This document shows, piece after piece, positions 18,392 to 27,593 of a stretch of 64,000 bases of DNA (the first letter of the stretch is position 1; every line of letters starts with the position of its first letter). Position numbers and translations under genes: made by a program. Source of the stretch: Acinetobacter bereziniae LMG 1003 = CIP 70.12 (GTDB lineage Bacteria; Pseudomonadota; Gammaproteobacteria; Pseudomonadales; Moraxellaceae); assembly GCF_000368925.1 (NCBI RefSeq), contig NZ_KB849755.1, forward strand, positions 1,294,620-1,358,619, written 5' to 3'. Below the pieces are notes generated by a model that made no database searches, was not told the origin of the DNA, and was given only the letters and a program-made list of their open reading frames with translations.

Positions 18392-18431
18392 CAAACACTT
18401 AAACTAAAAAAAGAATAAGTATTTATCGTTT

Positions 18432-19082
18432 TTAGCTTGCAGCGTAAATGCTGATTTCTACACGACGGTTTTGTTCACGACCAGCAGCAGTTGAGTTATC
18501 TGCGATTGGGTTTTGTGAACCATAACCTTGAGTATCAATACGGCTTTGAACACCTTGACCTCTCAAATAGTTTGCTACAGAAGCAGCACGGTTTTGTGAC
18601 AATGGGATATTGATTGAATCATTACCAGTATTATCAGTATAACCAGTCACAAGAATTACACTCTTGTTGTCTTCTTTCAATGTTTGAACAACTTTGTTCA
18701 ACGTACCGTAGAAGTTAGGTTTGATGTTTGCCTTGTTGGTATCAAAAGTAATGCTACCTGGCATAATCAATGCAACAGAGCCATCTGGATTACGGCTAAC
18801 TTCTACACCAGTACCCTGCATTTGTTGACGTAATTTTTTCTCTTTATTGTCAAGGTAAAGACCAGCACCCGCACCTAAAAGTGCGCCAATTGCTGCTGCA
18901 CGGTTGTTTTGTGCAGAACTGTTTGCGTTACCACGAGACAAACCATAACCTGCTGCCGCACCGATCAAACCACCTAAAGCAGATTTGTCGTATTCCATAC
19001 CGCCGATGTTATTACCAGTTGTTTGACAGCCAGAAAGTACGAGAGCCCCAGCTGTAAGTGTTGTAATTAATAGTGCACGCAT
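18432..19082 (-). CDS. OmpA-family peptidoglycan-associated lipoprotein (YiaD-like)
   Basis: 216 residues: lipoprotein signal with lipobox LSGC (Cys19), a glycine-zipper segment (residues 35-77, GGLIGAAAGYGL and GALLGAGAGLYL), then a C-terminal OmpA domain (about 105-213) that binds diaminopimelate in peptidoglycan. Hallmarks are ITFDTNKANIKPNF, VTGYTDNTG, LSQNRAASVANYLRGQGV, YGSQNPIADN and REQNRRVEISI. It probably links the outer membrane to the cell wall. A strong GGAGG lies six bases before the ATG. Monocistronic. Confidence 0.92.
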   Translation of the reverse strand: MRALLITTLTAGALVLSGCQTTGNNIGGMEYDKSALGGLIGAAAGYGLSRGNANSSAQNNRAAAIGALLGAGAGLYLDNKEKKLRQQMQGTGVEVSRNPDGSVALIMPGSITFDTNKANIKPNFYGTLNKVVQTLKEDNKSVILVTGYTDNTGNDSINIPLSQNRAASVANYLRGQGVQSRIDTQGYGSQNPIADNSTAAGREQNRRVEISIYAAS

Positions 19083-19323
19083 TGCATGCCTCCAAGTTGT
19101 GTTTTTTGTTAGGGTAATTTTGGTATAAAAAACAAAGCGCCACTATAGACGTTTTGTTAAAATTCACATTTTTTTTTACATTTTGTAATATTTGCAACGA
19201 AATTAACAAAACTGATCATCATAATTTATACATAGTCATTAAATGTACCTTTTTAAATTAAATCGTAACGACTATATTGTGTACTTTGAGCACACATTCA
19301 CCATAAATCACTAGGACTGTTCT

Positions 19324-20241
19324 ATGTCATCTCAGCAGCAGAAGCAACCTATTTTAAAAAAAATTACGAAAGGTCTAACCGTTGGTACAGTGATCACTGG
19401 GAGTACTTTTTTTCATGGTCCGCCAGTGCTTGCTTTAGGTCTGACTAAATTGTTTAAAAAGTCCAAGAAAGTGGATGAAACCAACATTAATATCACCAAT
19501 AGCTGGCTAGCTATAAATAACTGGTTGATTGACCATGTTTTACCAGAAACACAATGGGATATCAGTGTTGATGACAATCTCGATCTGAATATGCAGGGAC
19601 GTTATTTAATGACCTGTAACCATCAAAGCTGGGTAGATACCACAGTCAACCAATACTTCGGCTTAACTCGTATGCCTTTGACCCGTTTTTTCACCAAATG
19701 GGAACTTATATTTATTCCCTTTGTTGGGCAAGCCTTTAAAATTTTAGGCTTCCCAATGATGAAGCGACATAGTAAAGCGCAAATTGCAAAAAATCCAGAA
19801 CTCAAATATCGCGATTTGGAGGAAGCACGAAAAGCCTGTGAACAGCTTCTCAGCCAGCCATTCACCCTATTAAACTATTTGGAAGGTACACGATTTACCC
19901 AACAAAAGCATGATCAACAACACTCTCCTTTCACCCATCTGCTTAAACCGAAAGCAGGAGGATTAGCGCTTGCTTTAAGTATCTTGGGTGATCAAATTGA
20001 TGCTTTGGTGGACATGACCATTGTTTATCCAGATGGTGCACCTGGTTACGGTGAATTTTGGTTGGGTGAAGTGCCCCGAATCGCTGTAAATATGCGTAAA
20101 ATTGAAATTCCAGATTGGGTACCGGGCGGGAACTATGAAGACGATGCGGAATATCGTCAACGTTTTCAAAATTGGGTGGATCAGTTATGGGCTGAAAAAG
20201 ATCAGTTGATCAGCACCATGAAAGAAAAATATAAAAGCTAA
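19324..20241 (+). CDS. 1-acyl-glycerol-3-phosphate acyltransferase-like protein (YihG-like)
   Basis: 305 residues, PlsC-type lysophospholipid acyltransferase. An N-terminal hydrophobic stretch (about 20-40) anchors it to the inner membrane. Motif I is NHQSWVD (HX4D with His and Asp present), motif II-like region is TKWELIFIPFVGQAFKILG, motif III is YLEGTRFT, and a later motif is KAGGLALAL. E. coli YihG has the same set and transfers acyl chains to lysophosphatidate. The next gene starts 37 bases downstream, so the two are probably an operon. Confidence 0.85.
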   Translation: MSSQQQKQPILKKITKGLTVGTVITGSTFFHGPPVLALGLTKLFKKSKKVDETNINITNSWLAINNWLIDHVLPETQWDISVDDNLDLNMQGRYLMTCNHQSWVDTTVNQYFGLTRMPLTRFFTKWELIFIPFVGQAFKILGFPMMKRHSKAQIAKNPELKYRDLEEARKACEQLLSQPFTLLNYLEGTRFTQQKHDQQHSPFTHLLKPKAGGLALALSILGDQIDALVDMTIVYPDGAPGYGEFWLGEVPRIAVNMRKIEIPDWVPGGNYEDDAEYRQRFQNWVDQLWAEKDQLISTMKEKYKS

Positions 20242-20278
20242 TCTCAGCTTTTTTGTAAATTCAATGTAAAGGATTGGC

Positions 20279-21328
20279 ATGACAGAGCAAGTTAACGCCC
20301 CTCAACAAGAGGCACAACCCAAACAAGAGATGTCACGAGGATGGTGGATATCATTTGGTTATGACATCTTTATGATGTTTATCATTGTGTTTAACTTATT
20401 CTGTTTATGTGCCAATGCCTTTTTGATGAGTAATTTTGGCGATTGGTTGTTTAGTGAAATTCACCTTCCCCAAGTATTACAGTACTACAAAACGGATTTA
20501 CATCCCTGGGTGATTAAAACAGAAAGTTGGTTTATTACTTTCTTAGTTGTTGAGTTGGGCATCCGCTGGTTGATTGCTATTGTCAACAAACATCATGCCC
20601 GTTGGTTCTTCTTCCCCTTTATTCACTGGTATGAAATTTTAGCCATTATCCCCTATCTACGTTTTTTACGTTTAATTCGGGCAGGCATCATTGCATATCA
20701 TTTTCATGAATTAGGCTATAAGGTCATTCCTGACAGTATCATGAGACGTATCGTCTTTTATTATCGTGTACTGATGGAAGAACTTTCTGACCGTGTTGTC
20801 ATCACTGTGATTGATGGAATTAAACATGAACTTGACACCAGTTCGAGTCATAAAAAGATCATTCATGACTTGGTGGATCACCACCGAGAACGTTTTGCAC
20901 AGACTTTGGCTGAAATTTTACAGGAGTCTTTGGCTGTAGAATTAAAAGCACAAAGCACTCAAATTACCCACAATGTCGGGCAAATCGTTCGTCAAGCCAT
21001 TGAAGATACCCCCCAACTCACTCAATTATTAAGATTGATTCCGATTGCAGGCAGCATGATTGAAAATCAAATTCAAAATATTGGACAACAACTGGGAGAA
21101 AACATTACTCAAGGCTTAGTGCAACCATTTACCCAAGGTAGTGTTCAAAATCCAAATGCAACTTATCAACTTATTTCTACCAAGCTAAGTCAGATAAATA
21201 TTGAAAATCAGCATCTTGAAGAATTAGTTGAATCTGTTGTCTATGAAAGTTTAGAATCATTGAGAAAGCAAGTGAAAGTAAAACAATGGCAAATTGAATT
21301 AGAAAAAAATGATCAGGTCAAAGATTGA
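20279..21328 (+). CDS. Membrane protein with a voltage-sensor-like N-terminal region, function unknown
   Basis: 349 residues. The N-terminal half has about four hydrophobic segments (about 26-50, 78-102, 112-126 and one in the Arg-rich stretch). The order WFITFLVVELGIRWLI, WYEILAIIPYLRFLRLIRAG resembles helices S2, S3 and S4 of voltage-gated ion channels, including regularly spaced Arg (RFLRLIR). There is no pore helix or selectivity filter. The C-terminal half (from about residue 165) is soluble, helical and amphipathic (HRERFAQTLAEILQESL, IAGSMIENQIQNIGQQLGE). Conserved neighbours are the acyltransferase upstream and minCDE downstream. Role unknown; the sensor reading is an inference. Confidence 0.6.
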   Translation: MTEQVNAPQQEAQPKQEMSRGWWISFGYDIFMMFIIVFNLFCLCANAFLMSNFGDWLFSEIHLPQVLQYYKTDLHPWVIKTESWFITFLVVELGIRWLIAIVNKHHARWFFFPFIHWYEILAIIPYLRFLRLIRAGIIAYHFHELGYKVIPDSIMRRIVFYYRVLMEELSDRVVITVIDGIKHELDTSSSHKKIIHDLVDHHRERFAQTLAEILQESLAVELKAQSTQITHNVGQIVRQAIEDTPQLTQLLRLIPIAGSMIENQIQNIGQQLGENITQGLVQPFTQGSVQNPNATYQLISTKLSQINIENQHLEELVESVVYESLESLRKQVKVKQWQIELEKNDQVKD

Positions 21329-21469
21329 GTGATTCAAAGAATAAGCAATTCATTGAAAATATTTGTATCTTTGCTAGAGAAATCATTGAATATGTTCTAG
21401 CATTTGCCCTAATTTACAATTTGACTTTAGATAGAAAAATTTAGGTCACAAGCCTTTTAAGGAACAATT

Positions 21470-22189
21470 ATGGCTGATATACGGATTACAGGCAGAATGG
21501 TTAATTTTACCCGATTAACCTTCGATACTAATGATCATGATGCCATCCGCCAGCAATTAACTTCAATGATGAGTGAAACCTCTTATCAAGGGGCTTTGGT
21601 CATTATTGATACCACAGTTGAACAAGAGCTTATCGCCTTGATTCAATTGATTATCAGCTTAGATTTACAGCCAATGGCTGTGATTGATGGTTTGTTGGGT
21701 GATCAAGCCAGAGCAATTCAATTCCCTGTTTTGCCTGCCGATCGTCCTTTACAGCGGATTAAACCCACCAAAGAACAAGTGGTTGAAACACCTGTAAAAC
21801 AGCCTGATCAACCAACAAAAACTGCAACAGTGAATACGCCTAAAACATTAAGTCATGCAACCTCATATCATGATGAAATTTTAAGAACTGGGCAATGTAT
21901 TGTTCAAGACCACGGCGATGTCATTCTAAATGCTGGTATCAATAGTGGTTCAGAAGTCATTGCTTCAGGAAATATACATATCTATGGCAGTGTTCGTGGT
22001 AGAGTCATCGCTGGTGCAGGTGGGAATACCACTGCAAGAATTTTTTGTCATTCATTAGAAGCCGAATTGGTTTCTATAGCAGGAACATATTGTGTAGCAG
22101 ATGATATTCCGCAAGATGTCATAAAAAAAGCTGTACAAATTTACTTGAATGATCAGCAAGAGCTAGTATTTGAAGCTTTGCAATTTTAA
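21470..22189 (+). CDS. minC: Septum site-determining protein MinC
   Basis: Inhibitor of FtsZ polymerisation that keeps the division septum away from the poles. 239 residues: N-terminal FtsZ-binding domain (1-100), a Pro/Thr-rich linker (about 100-135) and the C-terminal beta-helix that dimerises and binds MinD (HDEILRTGQCIVQDHGDVILNAG..., GNIHIYGSVRGRVIAGAGG, ARIFCHSLEAELVSIAG). AAGGA precedes the ATG. First gene of minCDE. Confidence 0.96.
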   Translation: MADIRITGRMVNFTRLTFDTNDHDAIRQQLTSMMSETSYQGALVIIDTTVEQELIALIQLIISLDLQPMAVIDGLLGDQARAIQFPVLPADRPLQRIKPTKEQVVETPVKQPDQPTKTATVNTPKTLSHATSYHDEILRTGQCIVQDHGDVILNAGINSGSEVIASGNIHIYGSVRGRVIAGAGGNTTARIFCHSLEAELVSIAGTYCVADDIPQDVIKKAVQIYLNDQQELVFEALQF

Positions 22190-22255
22190 GGTATAAATTA
22201 AACACCATATAAAACTCGTTCAATCGAGTAAATGACCATAACAGGAGTGGATTCG

Positions 22256-23068
22256 GTGGCCAAAATTGTTGTCGTTACATCAGGCAAAGGTGGCGTAGGT
22301 AAAACTACGACGAGTGCATCTTTTGCAACAGGATTAGCCCTACGTGGTCATAAAACTGTTGTGATTGATTTCGATGTGGGGTTGCGTAATCTTGATTTGA
22401 TTATGGGCTGTGAACGTCGTGTTGTTTATGATTTTGTTAATGTCATCAATAACGAAGCGCGCTTACAACAAGCCTTGATTCGTGATAAAGATATTGAAAA
22501 TTTATATATTTTACCTGCATCACAAACACGTGATAAAGATGCCTTAAGCGATGATGGTGTCGCACGTGTAATTGATGAACTTTCTCAAGAGTTTGATTAC
22601 ATTATTTGTGACTCACCTGCAGGGATTGAACGTGGTGCGATTTTAGCCATGTATCATGCAGATGAAGCCATTATTGTGACCAACCCTGAGATTTCTTCTG
22701 TTCGAGATTCTGACCGTATTATTGGAATGCTCGACAGCAAAACGAAAAAAGTTGAAAACAACGAAGGACGTGTTCGTAAACATTTATGTATCACACGTTT
22801 TAACCCTGAACGTGCCGATAAACAAGAAATGTTGACCATTGACGATATTTCTAAAGATATCTTACGTGTGCCTACTCTTGGTGTTATTCCAGAGTGTCCA
22901 AGTGTGCTTCAGGCATCGAATGAAGGTAAACCTGTCATTCTTTACCAAGAAGCTTCTGCTGGACAAGCGTATGATGATTTAGTTGCTCGTTTCTTGGGTG
23001 AAGAACGTCCTTATCGTCACATTACAGTGAAACCTAAGGGTTGGTTAGCACGATTATTTGGAGCGTAG
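22256..23068 (+). CDS. minD: Septum site-determining ATPase MinD
   Basis: A membrane-cycling ParA-type ATPase that recruits MinC and oscillates with MinE. I start it at GTG 22256 (protein MAKIVVVTSGKGGVGKTT), with AGGAG eight bases upstream; the frame is open eight codons further to an ATG with no ribosome site. 270 residues. Deviant Walker A GKGGVGKTT, switch I/II DFDVGLRNLD and DYIICDSPAGIE, and the C-terminal amphipathic membrane helix GWLARLFGA are present. minE starts two bases after the stop. Confidence 0.96.
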   Translation: MAKIVVVTSGKGGVGKTTTSASFATGLALRGHKTVVIDFDVGLRNLDLIMGCERRVVYDFVNVINNEARLQQALIRDKDIENLYILPASQTRDKDALSDDGVARVIDELSQEFDYIICDSPAGIERGAILAMYHADEAIIVTNPEISSVRDSDRIIGMLDSKTKKVENNEGRVRKHLCITRFNPERADKQEMLTIDDISKDILRVPTLGVIPECPSVLQASNEGKPVILYQEASAGQAYDDLVARFLGEERPYRHITVKPKGWLARLFGA

Positions 23069-23070
23069 AA

Positions 23071-23343
23071 ATGGCAGGATTTTGGAGTAAACTTTTTAGC
23101 AACGATGACAAACCATCTAGCGCCCAAACTGCTAAAGATCGCTTAAAAGTTATTGTTGCTTCTGAAAATGGTTTGGGCAAACGCCTGAGCCAAGACAAGA
23201 TTGATCAAATGAAAAAAGAAATCATGCAAGTGGTCAATCGTTATGTACGTGGTGTGGATGAACAGCATATTCAAATGCAAGTTCGTTCAGAAGCCAACAT
23301 TGAAATGTTGGAAATGAATATCAATTTACCTGAAGAACGATAA
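23071..23343 (+). CDS. minE: Cell division topological specificity factor MinE
   Basis: 90 residues from ATG 23071; the longer frame overlaps minD and has no support. MinE stimulates the MinD ATPase and drives pole-to-pole oscillation. The N-terminal membrane-targeting segment MAGFWSKLF, the anti-MinCD region (TAKDRLKVIVASE) and the C-terminal topological specificity domain (KEIMQVVNRYVRGVDEQHI, LEMNINLP) are present. Last gene of minCDE, followed by a compound terminator. Confidence 0.95.
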   Translation: MAGFWSKLFSNDDKPSSAQTAKDRLKVIVASENGLGKRLSQDKIDQMKKEIMQVVNRYVRGVDEQHIQMQVRSEANIEMLEMNINLPEER

Positions 23344-23376
23344 TTTCATTATTGATTAGTCAAGTGAATTGATTCA

Positions 23377-23447
23377 GGGCAAAATATGTCGCGGAGTTAG
23401 AAAAGCATCGCTTTTACTCTTGCTAGATATTTTGCCCTTTTATTTTA
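23377..23447 (+). terminator. Compound terminator after minCDE
   Basis: An 11-bp perfect outer stem GGGCAAAATAT/ATATTTTGCCC encloses a 39-base loop with a nested stem (AAAAGC-ATC-GCTTTT, flanked by GAGT/ACTC) and is followed by TTTTATTTT. Confidence 0.85.
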
Positions 23448-23564
23448 GATTTTATTCAGCTAAATATTGTATTTATCCGTATTAGCGTAAATATCAATAG
23501 CTTTTATATAATGCTGCAAACTAAGATAAACAATTAGATTTAGATTTTTTGAGGAGATGCTGTT

Positions 23565-23852
23565 ATGGCACTTTCACAGCCAGCAACGTTCAATGAAGAA
23601 TGGTCAGACGAGCGTGTATTTGCCTATTTAGATCAACTTCCTCCTGAAGGAATCAACACAGATTTCCATGTGTTGTATCATGCTTTTAAGCATATGCGTC
23701 CTTTTGATTATGAACGCTTATTGACTAAGTTTGTCGCTGATGGTCGTGACATTAATGCAACCAATCCCGAAGGTCAGCGTATTCATGACGTGATTGCTGA
23801 ATACCCGCGTCAAAAAGAAGGTTTCTTAGAAGTATTGGCAAAGTTTGCTTAA
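23565..23852 (+). CDS. PA4642-family protein of unknown function
   Basis: 95 residues, soluble and acidic. The sequence (WSDERVFAYLDQLPPEG, TDFHVLYHAFKHMRPFDYERLL, FVADGRDINATNPEGQRI) matches what I recall of the small PA4642 family, conserved in Pseudomonas and Acinetobacter; the later part resembles one ankyrin-like helix pair. GAGGAG lies ahead of the ATG. Own terminator follows. No biochemical role is known to me. Confidence 0.8.
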   Translation: MALSQPATFNEEWSDERVFAYLDQLPPEGINTDFHVLYHAFKHMRPFDYERLLTKFVADGRDINATNPEGQRIHDVIAEYPRQKEGFLEVLAKFA

Positions 23853-23906
23853 ACATTCAAAAGGAATAATGACGAACTTTTAAAAAGTTTAGACTTATTT
23901 GATACA

Positions 23907-23938
23907 AACGCTCGATGAATATCATCGGGTGTTTTTTT
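23907..23938 (+). terminator. Rho-independent terminator after the PA4642-family gene
   Basis: Stem around CGATGA/TCATCG extended by GCT/GGT pairs, followed by seven T. Confidence 0.8.
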
Positions 23939-24181
23939 ATGAATAGTAAAGCTAGAGCAACGCATATATGATTGTGTACTAATTTTTTGTATTAGATATA
24001 AATATTGACGATCACCAAACATCAAAGATTTTAGGATTAATGCTAGGTGACTTTTTTGTGACCTTATTCTCCCTCTCATGAAGATCCATTGTTGAAGTTA
24101 AAACATAGAGTTATTCAAAATAATCACCAGTTTACTTCACAAATACACCTTGAAAGATATAACTTATCATTAACCAAAAAA

Positions 24182-24201
24182 AACCCAGCTTACGCTGGGT
24201 T
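24182..24201 (-). terminator. Rho-independent terminator of aceA
   Basis: An 8-bp perfect stem AACCCAGC/GCTGGGTT with a 4-nt loop; on the minus strand it runs into TTTTTTTT. It lies 20 bases after the aceA stop codon. Confidence 0.9.
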
Positions 24202-24220
24202 CTTCGAATCAAGTCAGTGC

Positions 24221-25825
24221 TTAGTGAGCAGCGAATTGGTTCATTGTGTTTTTAGCATCGTCATGCGCTTTAAGTGCATTGTCACCAGAGAAGATTTCTT
24301 TGTGATCATCACCGATGTCTGAACCAGCCATTGCTTGGTGTTTAACACAAGCAATACCACCGCGGATTTCTTTACGCTGTACGCCAGCAACATAAGCCAA
24401 CATACCTTCAGAACCGAAGTAACCTTGTGCAAGCTCATGAGTTGAAAGCGCAGCAGTGTGGTAAGTCGGAAGTGTGATCAAGTGATGGAATACACCTGCT
24501 TCACGAGAAGCATCTGCTTGGAAAGTACGGATTTTTGCATCAGCATCAGCAGCTAATTCAGTGTTATCGTACTCAGCGCTCATTAATTTAGCACGGTCGT
24601 AAGCAGAAACATCTTTACCTTCAGCAACCCAACGATCGTAAGCTTGTTGACGGAAGTTTAAAGTCCAGTTGAATGATGGGCTGTTGTTATAAACAAGCTT
24701 CGCATTTGGAACTGTTTCACGTACACGGTTAACCATGTGAGCGATTTCTTCAACGTTTGGAGTTGCAGTTTCGATCCAAAGAAGGTCAGCACCATTTTGT
24801 AAGCTAGACACACAGTCAAGTACAACACGGTCAATTTGAGTACCTTCACGGAATTGATATAAGCCAGAAGCTAAACGCTTAGGACGGTGTAATTTACCAT
24901 CACGTTTGATCAAGATTTCATCTTCTTGAGCATCAGCAATATCAATTTCTTGAGTATCTAAGTAGCTGATATATTGAGAAGCAATGTCACCTGGCTCTTT
25001 AACCACTGGGATTTTTTGAGTCAAGTCAGCGCCTTCAGAGTCAGTACGTGCAACGATGATACCGTCATCAAGACCCATTTCTAAGAATGCATAACGTAAT
25101 GCATGGATTTTAGCGATGAAGTCTTCGTGTGGAACTGTTACTTTACCAGCTTGGTGACCACATTGTTTCGCATCAGATACTTGGTTTTCGATTTGAAGGG
25201 CACAAGCACCAGCTTCAATCATTTTACGCGCAAGTAAATAAGTTGCTTCTTCGTTACCGAAACCAGCATCGATGTCCGCAATAATTGGCACAACGTGAGT
25301 TTGGAAACCATCGATTTGAGCAGTAATTTCAGCAGCTTTTGCAGTATCACCTGCTTCTTGAGCTTTTTTAAGCGCACGGAATAAATCGTTTAATTCTTTC
25401 GCATCAGCTTGACGTAAGAATGTATAGATTTCTTCGATCAATGCAGGTACAGAAGTTTTTTCGTGCATAGATTGGTCAGGAAGAGGACCGAATTCTGAAC
25501 GAAGTGCAGCAACCATCCAACCAGAAAGGTAGATGTAACGTTTGCTTGTTGTACCGAAATATTTTTTGTTCGCGATCATTTTTTGTTGCGCGATGAAACC
25601 ATGCCAGCAACCTAATGATTGAGTATATTTGCTAGAATCTGCATCATATTCAGCCATATCACGACGCATGATCGCAGCTGTGTATTTAGCGATATCTAAA
25701 CCAGTTTTGAATTGGTTTTGCATCTGCATACGAGCAGCATCTTCTGGGCTAATATCGCGCCATGTGCTTCCGAATTTTGCTTTTAATTCACGGATTGCAT
25801 CAATCGCTGTTTGGTATGTAGTCAT
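24221..25825 (-). CDS. aceA: Isocitrate lyase
   Basis: Cleaves isocitrate to succinate and glyoxylate, the first step of the glyoxylate shunt used during growth on acetate, fatty acids or other C2 sources. 534 residues, the long form found in Pseudomonas and Acinetobacter rather than the 434-residue E. coli type. The metal-binding DIDAGFGN (184-191) and catalytic loop KQCGH (220-224) are intact; the canonical KKCGH has Gln here, as is usual in this subfamily to my knowledge. AGGA is close to ATG 25825. A LysR regulator is divergent 635 bases away and may control it. Malate synthase is not adjacent. Confidence 0.95.
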   Translation of the reverse strand: MTTYQTAIDAIRELKAKFGSTWRDISPEDAARMQMQNQFKTGLDIAKYTAAIMRRDMAEYDADSSKYTQSLGCWHGFIAQQKMIANKKYFGTTSKRYIYLSGWMVAALRSEFGPLPDQSMHEKTSVPALIEEIYTFLRQADAKELNDLFRALKKAQEAGDTAKAAEITAQIDGFQTHVVPIIADIDAGFGNEEATYLLARKMIEAGACALQIENQVSDAKQCGHQAGKVTVPHEDFIAKIHALRYAFLEMGLDDGIIVARTDSEGADLTQKIPVVKEPGDIASQYISYLDTQEIDIADAQEDEILIKRDGKLHRPKRLASGLYQFREGTQIDRVVLDCVSSLQNGADLLWIETATPNVEEIAHMVNRVRETVPNAKLVYNNSPSFNWTLNFRQQAYDRWVAEGKDVSAYDRAKLMSAEYDNTELAADADAKIRTFQADASREAGVFHHLITLPTYHTAALSTHELAQGYFGSEGMLAYVAGVQRKEIRGGIACVKHQAMAGSDIGDDHKEIFSGDNALKAHDDAKNTMNQFAAH

Positions 25826-26460
25826 GATATGTTCCTGTAATAATATTAGGATTTCATCAATCGAAGAGCCAAATCCACTCGGTATTTGATTGTTCAGATT
25901 TAGAACACTTCGTTGTTATGAAGTTAGCTTAGATTGAGTGCCTAAATTAATCCAATATTTTGAGTTAATTTTCAGTATTTATTTAAAAAATATATAGATC
26001 AAAGTCGTATTATAATTATGTAAGAATTTTTTAAGCCTTTATTTTTTCTTTAATTTTAAATCATCTCAATCAAAGAACTTTGATTAATTATGCACCAGAT
26101 TGCTCAATTTATATTTATTAGACTTAAGTCTGAACTTGTTAAAAATATACTTGAAGTTGTTTTTTTTGATGTAAAAATATACAAACACTGAACTTCTTAT
26201 GCTTTAAATGAGTACCATATTTGCTGTTTGGAAGGCGCAAAGCTCATTGCAAAGTACACTTTCATATAGAATCTCAAACATGATGATTTGTATTTTTGAA
26301 AGTGTTTAACCTATCCAATACAATTACGCACAAAACTACCTTTAGAAATCTCATAATAAGTAGGGTCTGTTGTTGTTTTTTCATCTACTTTTTACACAAA
26401 AGCATTTCCTTATGGCATAATCCAATGTGATTTCTAAATTTTATTTTCGGTATTTTTTTT
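25826..26460. promoter_or_regulatory. Long divergent regulatory region between aceA and the LysR gene
   Basis: 635 AT-rich bases with no gene. Near the middle there is a perfect 18-base palindrome AATCAAAGAACTTTGATT (26068-26085), a candidate operator. Promoters for both divergent genes must be here; I did not fix their exact boxes. Confidence 0.45.
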
Positions 26461-27450
26461 ATGAATCTGGAGCGGGTCGATCTTAACCTCTTAATTTACC
26501 TTGACGTTCTTTTACGTGAAAAAAATGTGACTCGTGCAGCTGAACAGTTGGGTGTAACGCAACCAGCAATGAGTAATATTTTACGTCGTCTGCGTAATTT
26601 ATTTAATGATCCTCTTTTGATTCGCTCATCAGAAGGTATGACACCAACAGAACGTGCACTAGAATTACAACCACGTATCCGTGATGCCCTCTCTGACTTA
26701 TCGATGATTTTAGAACCACGTACTGAGTTTCGACCATATACCAGTAACCGTGTCTTTCGCATTATGACTTCAGACTATGCGGAGGCAACTTTAGTTCCTC
26801 GTTTAGTTAAAGCACTACGCTCAGAAGCCCCGAATGTGGTTCTTGACTTTCTTACGCCAAGTGACGTGTCTTACCGAGATATGGAACAAGGTAAAGTTGA
26901 TTTAGCGATTAATCGCTTCAATGAAATTCCACAAAGCTTCCACCAAGTTTTAGTGTGGCGTGACAGCTTTTCTTGCCTACTTAATAACAAACATCCTGCT
27001 TCAAGCAACTTAAATCTTAAAAGCTATTTAGATGCACAGCATATTTGGGTTTCAAAAACGGGAATGGGTGTAGGATTTGGAGTAAACCCTGAAAAGCAAG
27101 CTGGATTAGGTTGGATTGATCAAGCCTTAGAACGTATTGGTCAAAAACGTAAAATTTCTGTGTTTACCCGCCATTATCAAATGCCAGCATTATTGGCATC
27201 GAATGTAGATTTGATTGCCACTTTGCCGACGCGTATTGCTCGCTTACAAGCGAAAAGCCAGAACTTATTAATCAAAGATCCTCCATTTTATATTCCTGAG
27301 TTTGAGTTAAAAATGGCATGGTGTCCTTTACTACATCATCACCCTGCTCATCGTTGGTTACGTCAACTGATTCTTTATGTTGCACGCCAAATGATTGAAG
27401 AAGAAAACCGTGAGTTCATGCAAAATAATTCACATTTTTCGCAATATTAA
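26461..27450 (+). CDS. LysR-family transcriptional regulator
   Basis: 329 residues. The N-terminal winged helix-turn-helix (residues 5-65) reads LDVLLREKNVTRAAEQLGVTQPAMSNILRRLRNLFNDPLLIRS, typical of LTTRs. The effector domain follows from about residue 90 (FRIMTSDYAEATLVPRLVKAL ...), and ends in FELKMAWCPLLHHHPAHRWLRQ, resembling the NodD/LinR-like branch. The ligand is unknown. Divergence from aceA suggests, but does not prove, control of the glyoxylate shunt. It has its own terminator. Confidence 0.9.
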   Translation: MNLERVDLNLLIYLDVLLREKNVTRAAEQLGVTQPAMSNILRRLRNLFNDPLLIRSSEGMTPTERALELQPRIRDALSDLSMILEPRTEFRPYTSNRVFRIMTSDYAEATLVPRLVKALRSEAPNVVLDFLTPSDVSYRDMEQGKVDLAINRFNEIPQSFHQVLVWRDSFSCLLNNKHPASSNLNLKSYLDAQHIWVSKTGMGVGFGVNPEKQAGLGWIDQALERIGQKRKISVFTRHYQMPALLASNVDLIATLPTRIARLQAKSQNLLIKDPPFYIPEFELKMAWCPLLHHHPAHRWLRQLILYVARQMIEEENREFMQNNSHFSQY

Positions 27451-27500
27451 GATAAATTTCTTAAATTCTTATCATTTCAAGCTTATACTCATTCCAAATC

Positions 27501-27532
27501 GGTAGTGGATTTCTTCACTACCGCCCCTTTTT
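27501..27532 (+). terminator. Rho-independent terminator of the LysR gene
   Basis: A 7-bp stem GGTAGTG/CACTACC with an 8-nt loop followed by GCCCCTTTTT. Confidence 0.75.
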
Positions 27533-27593
27533 ATGTGTTAATTTATTATGTATTCATAACTTCTCATAATAATGATGATCCACAGGTGGATTC

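Larger units (their letters stand above)
17995..18431. other. Intergenic region upstream of rep
   Basis: 437 bases without a recognisable gene. It holds two minus-strand terminators (18078-18101 and 18357-18391). Between them there is only an 8-codon frame (18184-18210, MAEQPTAI) that follows a GGAG-rich stretch; it may be a relic or a leader peptide, or nothing. A short minus-strand transcript between the two terminators is possible but not demonstrated. Confidence 0.4.

Noticed and set aside
23849..24079. 76-codon minus-strand frame after the PA4642-family gene
   Set aside because: It overlaps the preceding stop and the terminator, and its translation shows no coding character.
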